Shown: positions 1-9,030, counted from the stretch's first letter. The stretch is 64,000 nt of DNA from SHZI01 sp964417725 (GCA_964417725.1 CAYQIV010000001.1:62001-126000); one strand, 5' to 3'. Notes: generated by a model not told the origin, from the sequence alone. Numbers and translations: made by a program.

Positions 1-447
1 ATCACCCAGGCGATGGGTGGCAGCTTCACCGTCTACTTCGAGGGCAACCTGATCCGCGTCGCGGGACGCGATGCGGATGCCCTCGGCAAGGACACGCCCG
101 AACCACCGGCGCTGCCGGAAGGGGCCAGCGACGAACAGTTCGAGGCACTGGTCTATGCGCAACTGCGCACAGTCTTCGATCCCGAGATCCCGGTCAACAT
201 CGTCGATCTGGGCCTGGTCTACGAGTGCGCCATCGCACGACAACCTGACGGCACCCGCAACGTGCGCATCCGGATGACGGTCACGGCACCCGGCTGCGGC
301 ATGGGCGAGATCCTCGTCGAGGACGTGCGCGAGCGCGTCCGCGTGATCCCCACCGCCGGTGAGGTCGATGTCGACCTGGTCTTCGACCCGCCCTGGAGTC
401 AGCACATGATGTCAGAGGCAGCAAGGCTGGAAACCGGCCTGTTCTGA
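1..447 (+). CDS. sufT: SufT-family Fe-S assembly protein (5' end missing)
   Basis: The frame is open from the left edge (I-T-Q-A-M-G-G-S-F-T-V), so the start lies outside the window; about 149 residues remain. It is a MIP18/DUF59 protein: DPEIPVNIVDLGLVYE near residues 60-75, the conserved cysteine in TAPGCGMGE, and VFDPPW near the C-terminus. The short N-terminal GGSFTVYFEGNLIRV segment before the domain is the pattern of SufT, a cytoplasmic helper in iron-sulfur cluster maturation usually found at the end of a suf operon. Inference: sufBCDS-type genes lie just upstream. sixA follows 12 nt downstream. The family call is firm; the exact step SufT performs is not settled. Confidence 0.9.
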   Translation: MTQAMGGSFTVYFEGNLIRVAGRDADALGKDTPEPPALPEGASDEQFEALVYAQLRTVFDPEIPVNIVDLGLVYECAIARQPDGTRNVRIRMTVTAPGCGMGEILVEDVRERVRVIPTAGEVDVDLVFDPPWSQHMMSEAARLETGLF

Positions 448-459
448 CGGAGGTCCGCG

Positions 460-972
460 ATGCGCCGGCTGACACTGCTGCGCCACGCCCACGCCCTGCC
501 GGCGACCGACGAGGCCATGGATCGCCATCGCGTGCTGAGTCCGCGCGGCGAAGCCGAGGCCCGGGCCCTCGGGCGGACGCTCAAGGCGCGGGCCGCGCGC
601 CCCACCCTGATCCTCGCCAGCGCCGCAGAGCGAACACGCGCCACCGCGCGCCTGGTGGCGCAGGCACTGGGATACCCCACCGAGTTCATCCAGCGCGAGC
701 CAACCCTCTACCTGGCCTCCGCCGATGGAATCCTGGCCGTGCTCGCACGGCAGGAAGAGGCTTTCGCCGATGTCATCCTCTGCGGCCACAACCCCGGACT
801 GTCGATACTCGCCGGACGGCTGAGCGCAGGGGCAGTCGATGCCCTGCCGCCCACCGGCGCCGCGCTCTTCGAACTCGAGTGCGCAGACTGGCGAACGGTT
901 GGCCATGCGCCCGCCCGGCTTGTTGCCTGGCTGGCACCGCCATTCCCGGGCCACGAACCTTCCACGGTGTAG
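460..972 (+). CDS. sixA: SixA-type phosphohistidine phosphatase
   Basis: A 170-residue histidine-phosphatase (phosphoglycerate mutase-like) protein. The catalytic histidine lies in LLRHAHA at the N-terminus (RHA instead of the usual RHG); a conserved arginine is in ASAAERTRATA and the second histidine in CGHNPG. Short length and lack of insertions fit SixA, which removes phosphate from histidine on phosphorelay or phosphotransfer proteins. A Shine-Dalgarno-like GGAGG precedes the ATG. It sits 12 nt after sufT and is probably co-transcribed with it. The physiological substrate here is unknown; no histidine kinase or PTS gene is nearby. Confidence 0.85.
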   Translation: MRRLTLLRHAHALPATDEAMDRHRVLSPRGEAEARALGRTLKARAARPTLILASAAERTRATARLVAQALGYPTEFIQREPTLYLASADGILAVLARQEEAFADVILCGHNPGLSILAGRLSAGAVDALPPTGAALFELECADWRTVGHAPARLVAWLAPPFPGHEPSTV

Positions 973-1061
973 ACAGCCCCTGCCGCCCACGGCTCCTCAG
1001 CCACCGTCCGCCGTATCATCGGCCGTCGAGGCACCATGCGGACATGATGGAGAGGTAAAGG

Positions 1062-2216
1062 ATGGACATCCGGATCAGATGGCTCGGCATGGCCCTGCTC
1101 ATGTGGTCGCTGGCGGCCGGCGCCGAGCCCTACACCGAGGAGACACTTCGCCAGGCCGACCCGATCTCCGGCGAGCAGACGTGGCAGCAGTATTGTGCGT
1201 TCTGCCACACGTTGCGCAAGGGCCAGGCGGCGATGACGGGCCCCAACCTCTTCGAACTCTTCCGCCGCAAGGTTGGCAGCGCGCCGGGCTTCACCTACTC
1301 CGATGCACTGCGCGGCAGCGACCGCCAATGGACGCCAGACCTGTTTGCCCGATATGTACAAAACCCTGCTGCGACGTTGCCGGGCAACGCCATGCCGGCC
1401 GTCGACCTTCCGGCAGACAAGGTTCTGGCGCTCACGGCATTCGTCATGCGCGCCAGCGGCTCGGTCGACTGGGACCTGACCTCCCCCGGCGGGCAAACGA
1501 CCGGCGGCCCGGATGCGTCGCTGCGCGAGGAGCACCCGGCATTCTGGGCGCAGTACATGACGCACACCATCAGGTTCACCCTGCCCCACGGCGCCGACGG
1601 CACCTATACATTCGTTGCCTATTTCAACGAGGATGGCACGATCACCGGCAACAACCGCGGTTTGCAGGGCATCTGGCGCCTGCGTGACAAGCGGAATTTC
1701 TGCTATGCGCTGGAGCGCGTCGGCGTACACCCCTACGAATGGCTGCATTGCCTGCCGCCGACTGCCGACGATCCGCTCGAGTTCGGCAAGGTTCTGTACC
1801 GTTTTTCCCCCGTCAAGGGCCATGACGGATTGCAGATCGCGGTCAGCTTCATCGAGGGGCGCCCGCACCCGCTGGAGGGGGATGCACACCCCGATTACTG
1901 GACGTTCCTGTTCAACAACACCTCCCGTTACGAGATCCGGGTCGGAAAGGAGGTGGTCATCGTCGATGCACAGTTCCACCCCGACAGGACCATCAGCAGC
2001 CCGCAAGGCGTGACGGGCAGCTGGCGCACGGAGGGCAACGCCGGCAAGGATGACCGCATGTGCTATCGGCTGGGTGGCGTGCCGGGCGTCGACGGCGACC
2101 TGACCGAGTGCTTTGCATTGGTGCTGATGTTCAACCCGCGCGTCGGGGCCCGCTGGCCGTCACGCTTCGACCAGGGCAACACCTACTGGGCCGAGATCGT
2201 CGAGGGACACCGCTGA
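1062..2216 (+). CDS. periplasmic cytochrome c with duplicated C-terminal domain
   Basis: 384 residues with a signal peptide (about 1-20). Residues 35-130 form a class I cytochrome c domain: heme motif C45-A-F-C48-H49 and the likely axial Met111 in GNAMPA, resembling small soluble cytochromes of the c2 / mono-heme type. Residues ~165-384 are two divergent copies of a domain I do not recognise; each has an F-x2-D-x-T-I strand, a G-x-W, then Cys-Tyr and a second Cys with identical C-x15-C spacing (C214/C230 and C334/C350), and ends in an I-x-EG turn. The cytochrome presumably carries electrons in the periplasm; the C-terminal half may bind a partner or ligand. It is 89 nt from sixA and stands alone. 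Confidence 0.8.
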   Translation: MDIRIRWLGMALLMWSLAAGAEPYTEETLRQADPISGEQTWQQYCAFCHTLRKGQAAMTGPNLFELFRRKVGSAPGFTYSDALRGSDRQWTPDLFARYVQNPAATLPGNAMPAVDLPADKVLALTAFVMRASGSVDWDLTSPGGQTTGGPDASLREEHPAFWAQYMTHTIRFTLPHGADGTYTFVAYFNEDGTITGNNRGLQGIWRLRDKRNFCYALERVGVHPYEWLHCLPPTADDPLEFGKVLYRFSPVKGHDGLQIAVSFIEGRPHPLEGDAHPDYWTFLFNNTSRYEIRVGKEVVIVDAQFHPDRTISSPQGVTGSWRTEGNAGKDDRMCYRLGGVPGVDGDLTECFALVLMFNPRVGARWPSRFDQGNTYWAEIVEGHR

Positions 2217-2260
2217 TACCGGTGACCCACGACCAACCCTGCTCCGCACCGTACCGAGGC

Positions 2261-4129
2261 TCAGTCGGTCATGCACAGGCAATGCAGATAGAGGCCCCGC
2301 GGGTCATTGAGCCGTGCCAGATTGGTCCATTCGCGATCCAGTGCCCGCACCGTGGCGCGCAGCAAGCCATCTCCGCTGCCTCCCACGGCCGACCCCAGAC
2401 CCGTCTGGTACAGCCCACCCACCGCGGCGCTCGCCAGGCGCTGCAGCAGGCGTTGTCTCAGCGACTGCTCGCCATCCAGATAGCGGACGTCATACTCACC
2501 ATCGTCGAGGCCAGCCCGCGTCGCGGCGGCAGAGACCGCCTGCTCCAACCCACCCAGGTGGTCGACGAGCCCCAGATCGAGGGCATCGCTGCCGACCCAT
2601 ACACGGCCTCGGGCGAGGCCGTCAGCGCGCTCCACCGACATCTGCCTGGAAGCGGCCACCTTGCCAACGAAGATCGCATAGGCGTCTTCGATACTGGCCT
2701 TGATGACACGCCGCACACCATCGCCCAGTTCGCGATCAAGCCGCGCCTGGCCAGCCATCGGCGTCGTGCCGATCCCGTCGACATTGAGGCCCAGCCGACC
2801 GAGGCCCCGCTGCACCGTCGGCACCAGTGCACCGACGCCGATGGAACCGGTGATGGTCGTCTCGGCCGCCCAGATCTCATCCGCCGGCATGGCGATGTAG
2901 TAGCCCCCGGAGGCGGCCACCGCACTCATCGACGCGACCACCGGCTTCCCCGCAGCCTTCAGCGCCACCACCTCGTCAAAGATGACCTCGGAGGCGTACA
3001 TGCTGCCGCCGGGACTGTCGATGCGCAGGACGACCGCATCGATGGCATCATCGAGACGAACCTCGCGCAACACCGCCGCCATGCTGTCGCCGCCCACGGT
3101 CCCCGGGGCGGCTTCACCGTCGACGATCATTCCCGAGGCCACGACCACGGCAACATTGCCTTTTTTCGCACCGGTCGGCATCCGCATCTTGCGCATGGTG
3201 CGGACATAGTCGCCGAAACCCACGGCACTGAATGGGCGGTCCCCGTTTTCACTTTCGCCGACCAGGGTGGTGAGATATTCATCGATGGCCGGGCGATCCA
3301 TCAGGCGATCAACCAGCCCGGCATCGAGCGCCGCCTGGGCAGCGTGCCCCCGGGCGTCCTCGATGCGATCAGGGAATCGGTTGATGTAGTCCGCAAGCAC
3401 CGCCGCGTCGATATCCCGCGCGGCAAGCACGTCCCGGGTCCATGTCCCCCACAGGCTGTTCAACCAGCGGGCGCTCGCCTCCTTGTCCTCGGCAGACATA
3501 TCGTCGCGGATGAATGGCTCAACGAAAGACTTGTATTCCCCCACCCTGAATACGTTGAGGTCTATCGACAGCTTTTCCAGCGCACCGCGCATGTAGGTAC
3601 GGAAATACTCGTAACCTTCGAGATAGACGATCCCGAGGTCATCCATGATGACCTCTGAAGCCGCCGAGGCGAGATAGTACTGGTCACGGTCGTACGATCC
3701 ATTGACGGCGATGATCTGCTTGCCCGTCGCACGGAAACGCATCAGGGCCTCGCGCACCGACTGCAGCTTGGCAAGCCCCCCGCCACCGAGGCCATCCAGG
3801 TTGAGCACGAGCACCTTGATGCGGTCATCTTCACGTGCCAGATCGATGCTTTCGACCACATCGCGGAGCAGCGTCTCGCGCACCAGGCTGCCATCGAGTT
3901 CCGCCAGCGCGCGGTCGAAGGACGTGCCGGTCAGCTGTTCGACGAGGGTGCCGGACGGGTCGAGCAGCAAGGCCGCGGACTCGGGTATCGGCCGTGGTTC
4001 GTCGACGAAGACCGCGGCGATGATGGAGAAGACCATCATGAGCAGGATCAGGTGCAATACACGGCGCAGCGTATTCAAGCCGAGCCATACGGCCGTTGCC
4101 AGCTTGCCGAGCAGACGCAGCAGACTCAT
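2261..4129 (-). CDS. sppA: signal peptide peptidase SppA, 67 kDa type
   Basis: 622 residues, close to E. coli SppA (618). An N-terminal membrane anchor (about 25-43) precedes two tandem S49 peptidase domains facing the periplasm. Catalytic Lys200 lies in GEYKSFVEPF and the nucleophile Ser407 in AASGGYYIA; the DSPGG loop (~371-375) is also present. The enzyme degrades cleaved signal peptides in the inner membrane. I chose the ATG giving MSLLRLLGKL because the anchor follows at once; further upstream the frame runs back into the sugar dehydrogenase gene. It is the last gene of a minus-strand series starting with the TRAP transporter, 19 nt after the dehydrogenase gene. Confidence 0.95.
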   Translation of the reverse strand: MSLLRLLGKLATAVWLGLNTLRRVLHLILLMMVFSIIAAVFVDEPRPIPESAALLLDPSGTLVEQLTGTSFDRALAELDGSLVRETLLRDVVESIDLAREDDRIKVLVLNLDGLGGGGLAKLQSVREALMRFRATGKQIIAVNGSYDRDQYYLASAASEVIMDDLGIVYLEGYEYFRTYMRGALEKLSIDLNVFRVGEYKSFVEPFIRDDMSAEDKEASARWLNSLWGTWTRDVLAARDIDAAVLADYINRFPDRIEDARGHAAQAALDAGLVDRLMDRPAIDEYLTTLVGESENGDRPFSAVGFGDYVRTMRKMRMPTGAKKGNVAVVVASGMIVDGEAAPGTVGGDSMAAVLREVRLDDAIDAVVLRIDSPGGSMYASEVIFDEVVALKAAGKPVVASMSAVAASGGYYIAMPADEIWAAETTITGSIGVGALVPTVQRGLGRLGLNVDGIGTTPMAGQARLDRELGDGVRRVIKASIEDAYAIFVGKVAASRQMSVERADGLARGRVWVGSDALDLGLVDHLGGLEQAVSAAATRAGLDDGEYDVRYLDGEQSLRQRLLQRLASAAVGGLYQTGLGSAVGGSGDGLLRATVRALDREWTNLARLNDPRGLYLHCLCMTD

Positions 4130-4148
4130 GTTCGGACTCCTGCCGCGC

Positions 4149-5270
4149 TCAGCGGCGGTGACGATAGCTGATCCGGTAGATGACACCGGCCTTGTCATCG
4201 CTGACGAGCAAGGCGCCGTCAGGGGCGACAAGCAGGTCGACGGGCCGCCCATGCACTTCCCCATCGCGGGCCCAGCCCTCAATGAAGGGCTGGTAGGCGG
4301 TCGCCACATGGCCCTCAAGGGTGACCCGCGTGATCCGGTAGCCGGTGGGACCCGCAGCCTTGCTGCGGTTCCATGAACCGTGCTCGGCAATCAGCACCTG
4401 ACCCCGATACTCGGCCGGGAACATCGTGCCCGTATAGAACCTCACACCCAGTGGCGCCGAATGCGGCGCCAGGGCCTGTACCGGTGGCACGGCATCCTCA
4501 CAACGCCCCAGTGCGCCGAACTCGGGGTCGGGGACCACGCCGCCATGGCAGTAAGGGAATCCGAAATCAAGCCCCGCACGCGGGGCACGGTTGAGTTCGC
4601 ACGGCGGGATGTCATCGCCCATGAGATCCCGACCGTTGTCGGTAAACCACAACTCAGCGGTGCGAGGATGCCAGGTAAACCCGACGCTGTTGCGTACCCC
4701 GGTGGCATAGACTTCGCGCGCCGAACCATCAGGCTTCATACGAAGAAAAATACCAAACTCATTGTTTTCACATACATTACATGGCGCACCAATTGGAACA
4801 TAGAGATACCCATCAGGGCCAAAGGCGATGTACTTCCAGGCGTGCAGCATGCCCTTGAACGGCAGGTCATCCACCACCACCTCGGGTTGGGGTGGCGCAT
4901 CGAGGCGGGCCTCGACATCCGGCAGGCGCAGGATGCGCCGCGGCTCCGCGACGTACAGGGTGCCTTCATGGAGGGCCACGCCATTGGGCATCTTGAGCCC
5001 CGTGAGAAGCCGGATGACTTGCGGTTTGCCACCCAGCGCATCGCGCACCGCGTAGACATGCCCTGCCCGGCGCGTACCGACAAACAGCGTCCCCTCCTCG
5101 CCCAGCGCCATCGACCGCGCATCATCGAGGCCGGAAACGAGGACTTCCGCGACGAACCCCTCCGGAAGGCGGAGGAAGTCGGTCACCGGACGCGCCGCAG
5201 CCAGTGGCGGCAGAGACAGCAGGAACAGCAGCGGGCACAGAAGCAGTCCACGTCCATGGAGACCCATCAT
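4149..5270 (-). CDS. secreted PQQ-type sugar/sorbosone dehydrogenase
   Basis: 373 residues beginning with a signal peptide (hydrophobic core about 8-24, PLAAA). The rest is a six-bladed beta-propeller of the glucose/sorbosone dehydrogenase family: LPEGFVAEVLVSGLDDAR, VYATGVRNSVGF, WFTDNGRD, IAEHGSWNRS and LVSDDKAGVIYRI are hallmarks. A Cys pair (APCNVCENNE) is typical of this subgroup. Members oxidise sugars in the periplasm with PQQ, but many are uncharacterised. Translation is coupled to dctM: the dctM stop codon is followed directly by GGAGGGG and the start, so product and transporter are probably made together. A strikingly AT-rich patch covers about 4735-4815. Confidence 0.82.
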   Translation of the reverse strand: MMGLHGRGLLLCPLLFLLSLPPLAAARPVTDFLRLPEGFVAEVLVSGLDDARSMALGEEGTLFVGTRRAGHVYAVRDALGGKPQVIRLLTGLKMPNGVALHEGTLYVAEPRRILRLPDVEARLDAPPQPEVVVDDLPFKGMLHAWKYIAFGPDGYLYVPIGAPCNVCENNEFGIFLRMKPDGSAREVYATGVRNSVGFTWHPRTAELWFTDNGRDLMGDDIPPCELNRAPRAGLDFGFPYCHGGVVPDPEFGALGRCEDAVPPVQALAPHSAPLGVRFYTGTMFPAEYRGQVLIAEHGSWNRSKAAGPTGYRITRVTLEGHVATAYQPFIEGWARDGEVHGRPVDLLVAPDGALLVSDDKAGVIYRISYRHRR

Positions 5271-5277
5271 CCCCTCC

Positions 5278-6537
5278 TCAGCGGTCCAGCAGGCCCAGCG
5301 ACAGGGGCGTGATGAACGCAATCATGAACACGGCCGCCAGCAGGATCAGCATGAACGGCAGGGTCGCCAGGCACACCTGCATCACCGGCTGGTTGAAGCG
5401 GTAGCTCGAAATGTAGAGGTTAAGGCCAATCGGCGGCAACAGGTAGCCGAGTTCCATGGTCGCGACGAAGATGATACCCAAGTGCACGGGATCGATACCA
5501 AAGCCGCTGGCCACCGGAAGTATCAACGGCACCACCAGAACGAGGGCGGAGAAAATGTGGAGGATGCAACCCAGCGCCATGAGAAAACCGACCAGCAGCA
5601 ACAGGAAGCTCGTCCGTCCATTCACGTGCTCACTGACCAGGGCAAGCAGCTTTTGCGGCATCTGCTGGTCGATCATGTAGTTGGTCGATGCCAGCGAAAT
5701 GCCGAGGATCAGCAGGATACCGCCAACCAGCACCATGGACTCGCGGACGATCTGCGGCAGGCGGGACAGCGCGATCTCCCGATAGACGAACACCTCGATC
5801 ACCAGCACGTAGACGACGGTCGCAGCGGCGGCCTCGGACACTGCAAGCAGGCCGCTGTAGATGCCGCCGAGCACGACGATCGGAAGCGGCAACTCCCATG
5901 CCGCAGCGCGCACGGCACCGCCGACATCGCGCAGCGAGAACGCACTGATCGGGCGGCGACTGCCCTGGCCCGTCCAGATACAGAAAATCGCCAGCGCCGC
6001 CATCATCAGGATACCCGGCAGGATCCCGGCAATGAACAACTCGTCGATGGGAACCTCCGCCACGATGCCGTAGAGGATCAACGGCAACGAAGGGGCAAAC
6101 AGCAACCCGAGGCTGCCGGAGGATGTCACCAGCCCGAGCGTGAAACGTTCGGGGTAGCCAGCCTTGACGAGCGCCGGATACAGCAGCGCACCGATGGCAA
6201 TGATGGTCACACCGGAACCCCCGGTGAACGCCGTGAACAGTGAGCAGGTCGCTACTGCCACCATCGCCAGCCCGCCTGGCAACCAGCCAAGCAGCGCCTC
6301 GCTGAGCCGCACCAGGCGCTCCGCGGCCCGGCTTTCGGACAGCAGATAGCCTGCAAAGGTGAACAACGGGATGGCGAGCAGTATCGGCGTCTCGGCGATA
6401 CCGAAGATCTCGATCGCCACGGCGCTGAGATCGATACCGGCCCGCATGTAGCCGAGCAGCGCCCCGGCGCCGATGATGGCGAACAGCGGCGCGCCGAGCA
6501 CCGCCAGCAGGACAAGCAGCAGCCCGGTCAGTATCAC
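5278..6537 (-). CDS. dctM: TRAP transporter large permease DctM
   Basis: 419 residues, almost entirely hydrophobic with about a dozen membrane helices; the family features GGSGVTIIAIGALLYPAL and MELGYLLPPIGLNLY are present. DctM is the cation-coupled translocating subunit of tripartite ATP-independent periplasmic transporters. The GTG start overlaps the stop of dctQ by 4 nt (GTGA), and its stop abuts the ribosome-binding site of the sugar dehydrogenase gene, so the cluster is a single translationally coupled unit. Substrate unknown. Confidence 0.95.
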   Translation of the reverse strand: MILTGLLLVLLAVLGAPLFAIIGAGALLGYMRAGIDLSAVAIEIFGIAETPILLAIPLFTFAGYLLSESRAAERLVRLSEALLGWLPGGLAMVAVATCSLFTAFTGGSGVTIIAIGALLYPALVKAGYPERFTLGLVTSSGSLGLLFAPSLPLILYGIVAEVPIDELFIAGILPGILMMAALAIFCIWTGQGSRRPISAFSLRDVGGAVRAAAWELPLPIVVLGGIYSGLLAVSEAAAATVVYVLVIEVFVYREIALSRLPQIVRESMVLVGGILLILGISLASTNYMIDQQMPQKLLALVSEHVNGRTSFLLLLVGFLMALGCILHIFSALVLVVPLILPVASGFGIDPVHLGIIFVATMELGYLLPPIGLNLYISSYRFNQPVMQVCLATLPFMLILLAAVFMIAFITPLSLGLLDR

Positions 6538-7052
6538 AGGCCGGCCGGCCGGCTGAAGAGCCCCAGCACGCGCCGGCCCGCCCAGATGAGGTAGCGATAG
6601 CCGATCAGCGCGAAAGCCACGGGCAGCACGGCCTGGAACGGCCAGGCTGGCAGGTCACCCAGCAGGAGGTCACCGTACTCGCGCGACTCGCCGACGAAAG
6701 CCGCTGAATACCAGGCCAGCATACCGGCAACGAGCGCGGCGAACAGATCAACGAGGCTGGCAGCGACCAGCCGGCCCCTGGGCGGCAGGTAACGGGAGAC
6801 CAGGTCGATGCGCAGGTGGGCATCATCCCGGCTCGCGGCAATGGCACCCGCCATGGCTGCCCACAGCACCATCAGCCGCAGCGACTCATCGGCCCACGCA
6901 ACCCCCGTGCCAGCCGCAACGCGCATGACGACCTGCCAGCCCGCCAGCCCGATCATGCCCGAGAGCAGTCCCACGAGCAGTACATTCTCGAACCAGCGGC
7001 CAATTTTCTCGGCGCGTCCGAACGGGACGGTGTCGTGCTGGTCGGCTATCAC
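6534..7052 (-). CDS. dctQ: TRAP transporter small permease DctQ
   Basis: 172 residues with four predicted membrane helices and the family's ADESLRLMVLWAAMAGA motif around residues 55-72. DctQ partners DctM in the inner membrane to form the TRAP permease. It overlaps dctP upstream and dctM downstream by 4 nt each (ATGA and GTGA). The call is secure as to family; specificity comes from the binding protein. Confidence 0.93.
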   Translation of the reverse strand: MIADQHDTVPFGRAEKIGRWFENVLLVGLLSGMIGLAGWQVVMRVAAGTGVAWADESLRLMVLWAAMAGAIAASRDDAHLRIDLVSRYLPPRGRLVAASLVDLFAALVAGMLAWYSAAFVGESREYGDLLLGDLPAWPFQAVLPVAFALIGYRYLIWAGRRVLGLFSRPAGL

Positions 7053-8074
7053 CGTGACGGGCCTGTCCGGCGCTGGCGAAACTCGGCGAGGGTCGAGCGA
7101 ATCTCCGTGAGCAACTCATCGGAGATCGGCCCCTCGGCAACAAGCTTGTCGACACTGGCCGACACCGCCTGACGCCAGCGGGCCACCTCGGCGGGATCCG
7201 TCTCGACGACCTCGAGGCCTGCCGCCTTGAGCGCTTCCATGGCTGCCAGGTTGTCTTCGCGGTTCTGTGCATCGAAGCGGGCGTAGAGTGCCGTCATCAC
7301 CTCACGAATCACGGCCTGGTCGTCAGCGCTGACACCCGCCAGCGCACGTTTGTCGATCGCCAGCAGACCCTGCGTGTAACTCAGCGGCAGGTTGGTGATA
7401 TGGCTTGTCTTGGTATGCCACTGCAGGACGATCGCTCCCACCGGCGACATGGCAACGATATTGAGCAGCCCGGTTTCCAGCGCCGTCATGACGTCCGTGA
7501 GCGGCAAAACGATCGGCGAAAGCCCCAGCGACTGCATCGCCACATAGCTCGGTTCATCGCCCTCAGGGACCCATATCTTCTGTCCTTTGAGGTCATCAAG
7601 GCGGCTGACGGGTGCGTTGGTCATCAGGTAGGCGAACCCGCCACCCGCAAAGCCATAGGAGACAAAACCCGCCTCATCCAGCCCCTTCACGAGTCGTGCG
7701 TCAAAACGTGCGCGCACATGGTCGACCTCATCCTGCGACTCGAAAAGCATGGGCAGTCCATAGACCACGATGTCCGGATAACGCTCGACAAGCCCCATCG
7801 ACGTAAAGGCGCCACCTTGCAACTGGTTGATACGGATCTTGCGCAGGACCTTCTTCTCGTTGCCCTGGATCCCGCCACCGTAGATCCTGAATGACACGCG
7901 GCCTGCGGTTCGCTCCTTGATCTGCCGGGCAGCTGCGCGCATTTCCTTCATCCATGTCGAACCTTCCGGCGCGACCGTCGCGATCTTGATGTCCACGGCC
8001 AGTGCCGGCACCGGCAGCAGACCGCCGAAAACCATCACAATGGTCAGGAAGGGTGCGGCAAGGCGCAGGTTCAT
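7049..8074 (-). CDS. dctP: TRAP periplasmic substrate-binding protein DctP (TatP-like)
   Basis: 341 residues with a signal peptide ending PALA (~26). The DctP fold is evident from KIATVAPEGSTWMKEM, GGGIQGNEKKVLRKI, YGLPMLFES and DLKGQKIWVPEGDE. In classic DctP/SiaP proteins the motif is GLKhRVP, whose arginine holds the substrate carboxylate; here it is Trp168 (KIWVP), and the usual D-G-Q-E-N-P segment is replaced by NIVAMSPVGA. With a TatT-type gene directly upstream, this suggests a TatP-type binding protein for a non-carboxylate, perhaps hydrophobic ligand (inference). Overlaps dctQ by 4 nt. Confidence 0.9.
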   Translation of the reverse strand: MNLRLAAPFLTIVMVFGGLLPVPALAVDIKIATVAPEGSTWMKEMRAAARQIKERTAGRVSFRIYGGGIQGNEKKVLRKIRINQLQGGAFTSMGLVERYPDIVVYGLPMLFESQDEVDHVRARFDARLVKGLDEAGFVSYGFAGGGFAYLMTNAPVSRLDDLKGQKIWVPEGDEPSYVAMQSLGLSPIVLPLTDVMTALETGLLNIVAMSPVGAIVLQWHTKTSHITNLPLSYTQGLLAIDKRALAGVSADDQAVIREVMTALYARFDAQNREDNLAAMEALKAAGLEVVETDPAEVARWRQAVSASVDKLVAEGPISDELLTEIRSTLAEFRQRRTGPSR

Positions 8075-8099
8075 GTGGTCAGGTTCCTTGGTCGGTCAC

Positions 8100-8939
8100 T
8101 CAGAAAAAATCGTCGGCGCTGTCGAGGAGATCACGCGCCTGGCGGACGGCCAGGGTATTGAGCAGGGTCAGTTCCGCCTGGCGCACACCGGCCGCCAGCA
8201 CCTCGTTGAGAAGCCGGTCGTGCAGTTCTCGATCATAGACCAGCCGGGCATAGCTGCGCGCGAACTCGACCTTGATGCCGAGATCACGGCCACCCGTCTG
8301 CGCGATCGCGCGCTCGAAATAAACCCTGCCATCCTCGGGTTTTCCGCCCAGCGCCGGCGGGCGGATGGTGTTCAGCACGCCAAGGTGGGCATTGACATTA
8401 CCGATGATCGACGCCGGACCGATCTCCAGCAACCGCAGCAGGCATGCCTCCACCCGCGGCAGGGCCGTGAGCGTTTGCCAGTTGCTGCTGTCGGCCCGGA
8501 TGTACACCAGCAGGCCGAGCGCATAGCTGTAGAGTGCATCGGCACTGCGCGCGGGAAGCGCGGCGATGCGCGCATGGAACTCCGGGTACGCCAACGCATC
8601 AAGCCCGCAAGCCTCGGAACTGGCGACGCACAGCGACCGCTCGCCATAGTTGCGCGCGCGTCGGGCCCCCGTGAGTGCGCGTTCACCCTCCGGCAGGAAG
8701 ACGCCGGCATGGAGCGCGTACAGGCGTGCTGCCGCATCGAGCACGCCGGAAGACGCATCTGGAGGCGCAGCCATGGCATCGAGGAGCAGGAGGTATGCGG
8801 GCAGCGCCTCGGCGACGAGTACGGGATCCTCGTGGCCGAGGATCGCGCCCGTCAGGTTTCCGGCCAGGTCGCTGGCAGCCGACGACGCCATGCTGGCACA
8901 GCCACCCAGCCCGAAGAACGGCGACAGCAGCAGCAACAT
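8100..8939 (-). CDS. tatT: TatT-like TRAP-associated lipoprotein
   Basis: About 279 residues with a short hydrophobic leader and lipobox LGGC, so a likely outer-membrane or periplasmic lipoprotein. The helical body (LSRA-type repeats; PEDGRVYFERAI, AELTLLNTLAVRQARDLL) matches the TRAP transporter T-component family (Treponema Tp0956), whose TPR-like trimer docks a DctP-type protein and has a hydrophobic channel. It lies 25 nt before dctP. The start is uncertain: the ATG used leaves a leader without positive charge, while the frame stays open upstream with an Arg/His-rich stretch but no ATG or GTG before the rplS end region. Confidence 0.82.
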   Translation of the reverse strand: MLLLLSPFFGLGGCASMASSAASDLAGNLTGAILGHEDPVLVAEALPAYLLLLDAMAAPPDASSGVLDAAARLYALHAGVFLPEGERALTGARRARNYGERSLCVASSEACGLDALAYPEFHARIAALPARSADALYSYALGLLVYIRADSSNWQTLTALPRVEACLLRLLEIGPASIIGNVNAHLGVLNTIRPPALGGKPEDGRVYFERAIAQTGGRDLGIKVEFARSYARLVYDRELHDRLLNEVLAAGVRQAELTLLNTLAVRQARDLLDSADDFF

Positions 8940-9030
8940 GACGGCCGGCAGGCCTGCAAACGGCGCCCTGCCCCACCGATGGCCGTGGGAACGGACATCG
9001 CCAGCGCCCGGTCCCCCTCGAGGCCGTGTG

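Noticed and set aside
2060..3658. Long + strand open frame of 532 codons
   Set aside because: Antisense to sppA; composition is the Arg/His/Gln-rich pattern of a shadow frame in G+C-rich DNA, with no domain.
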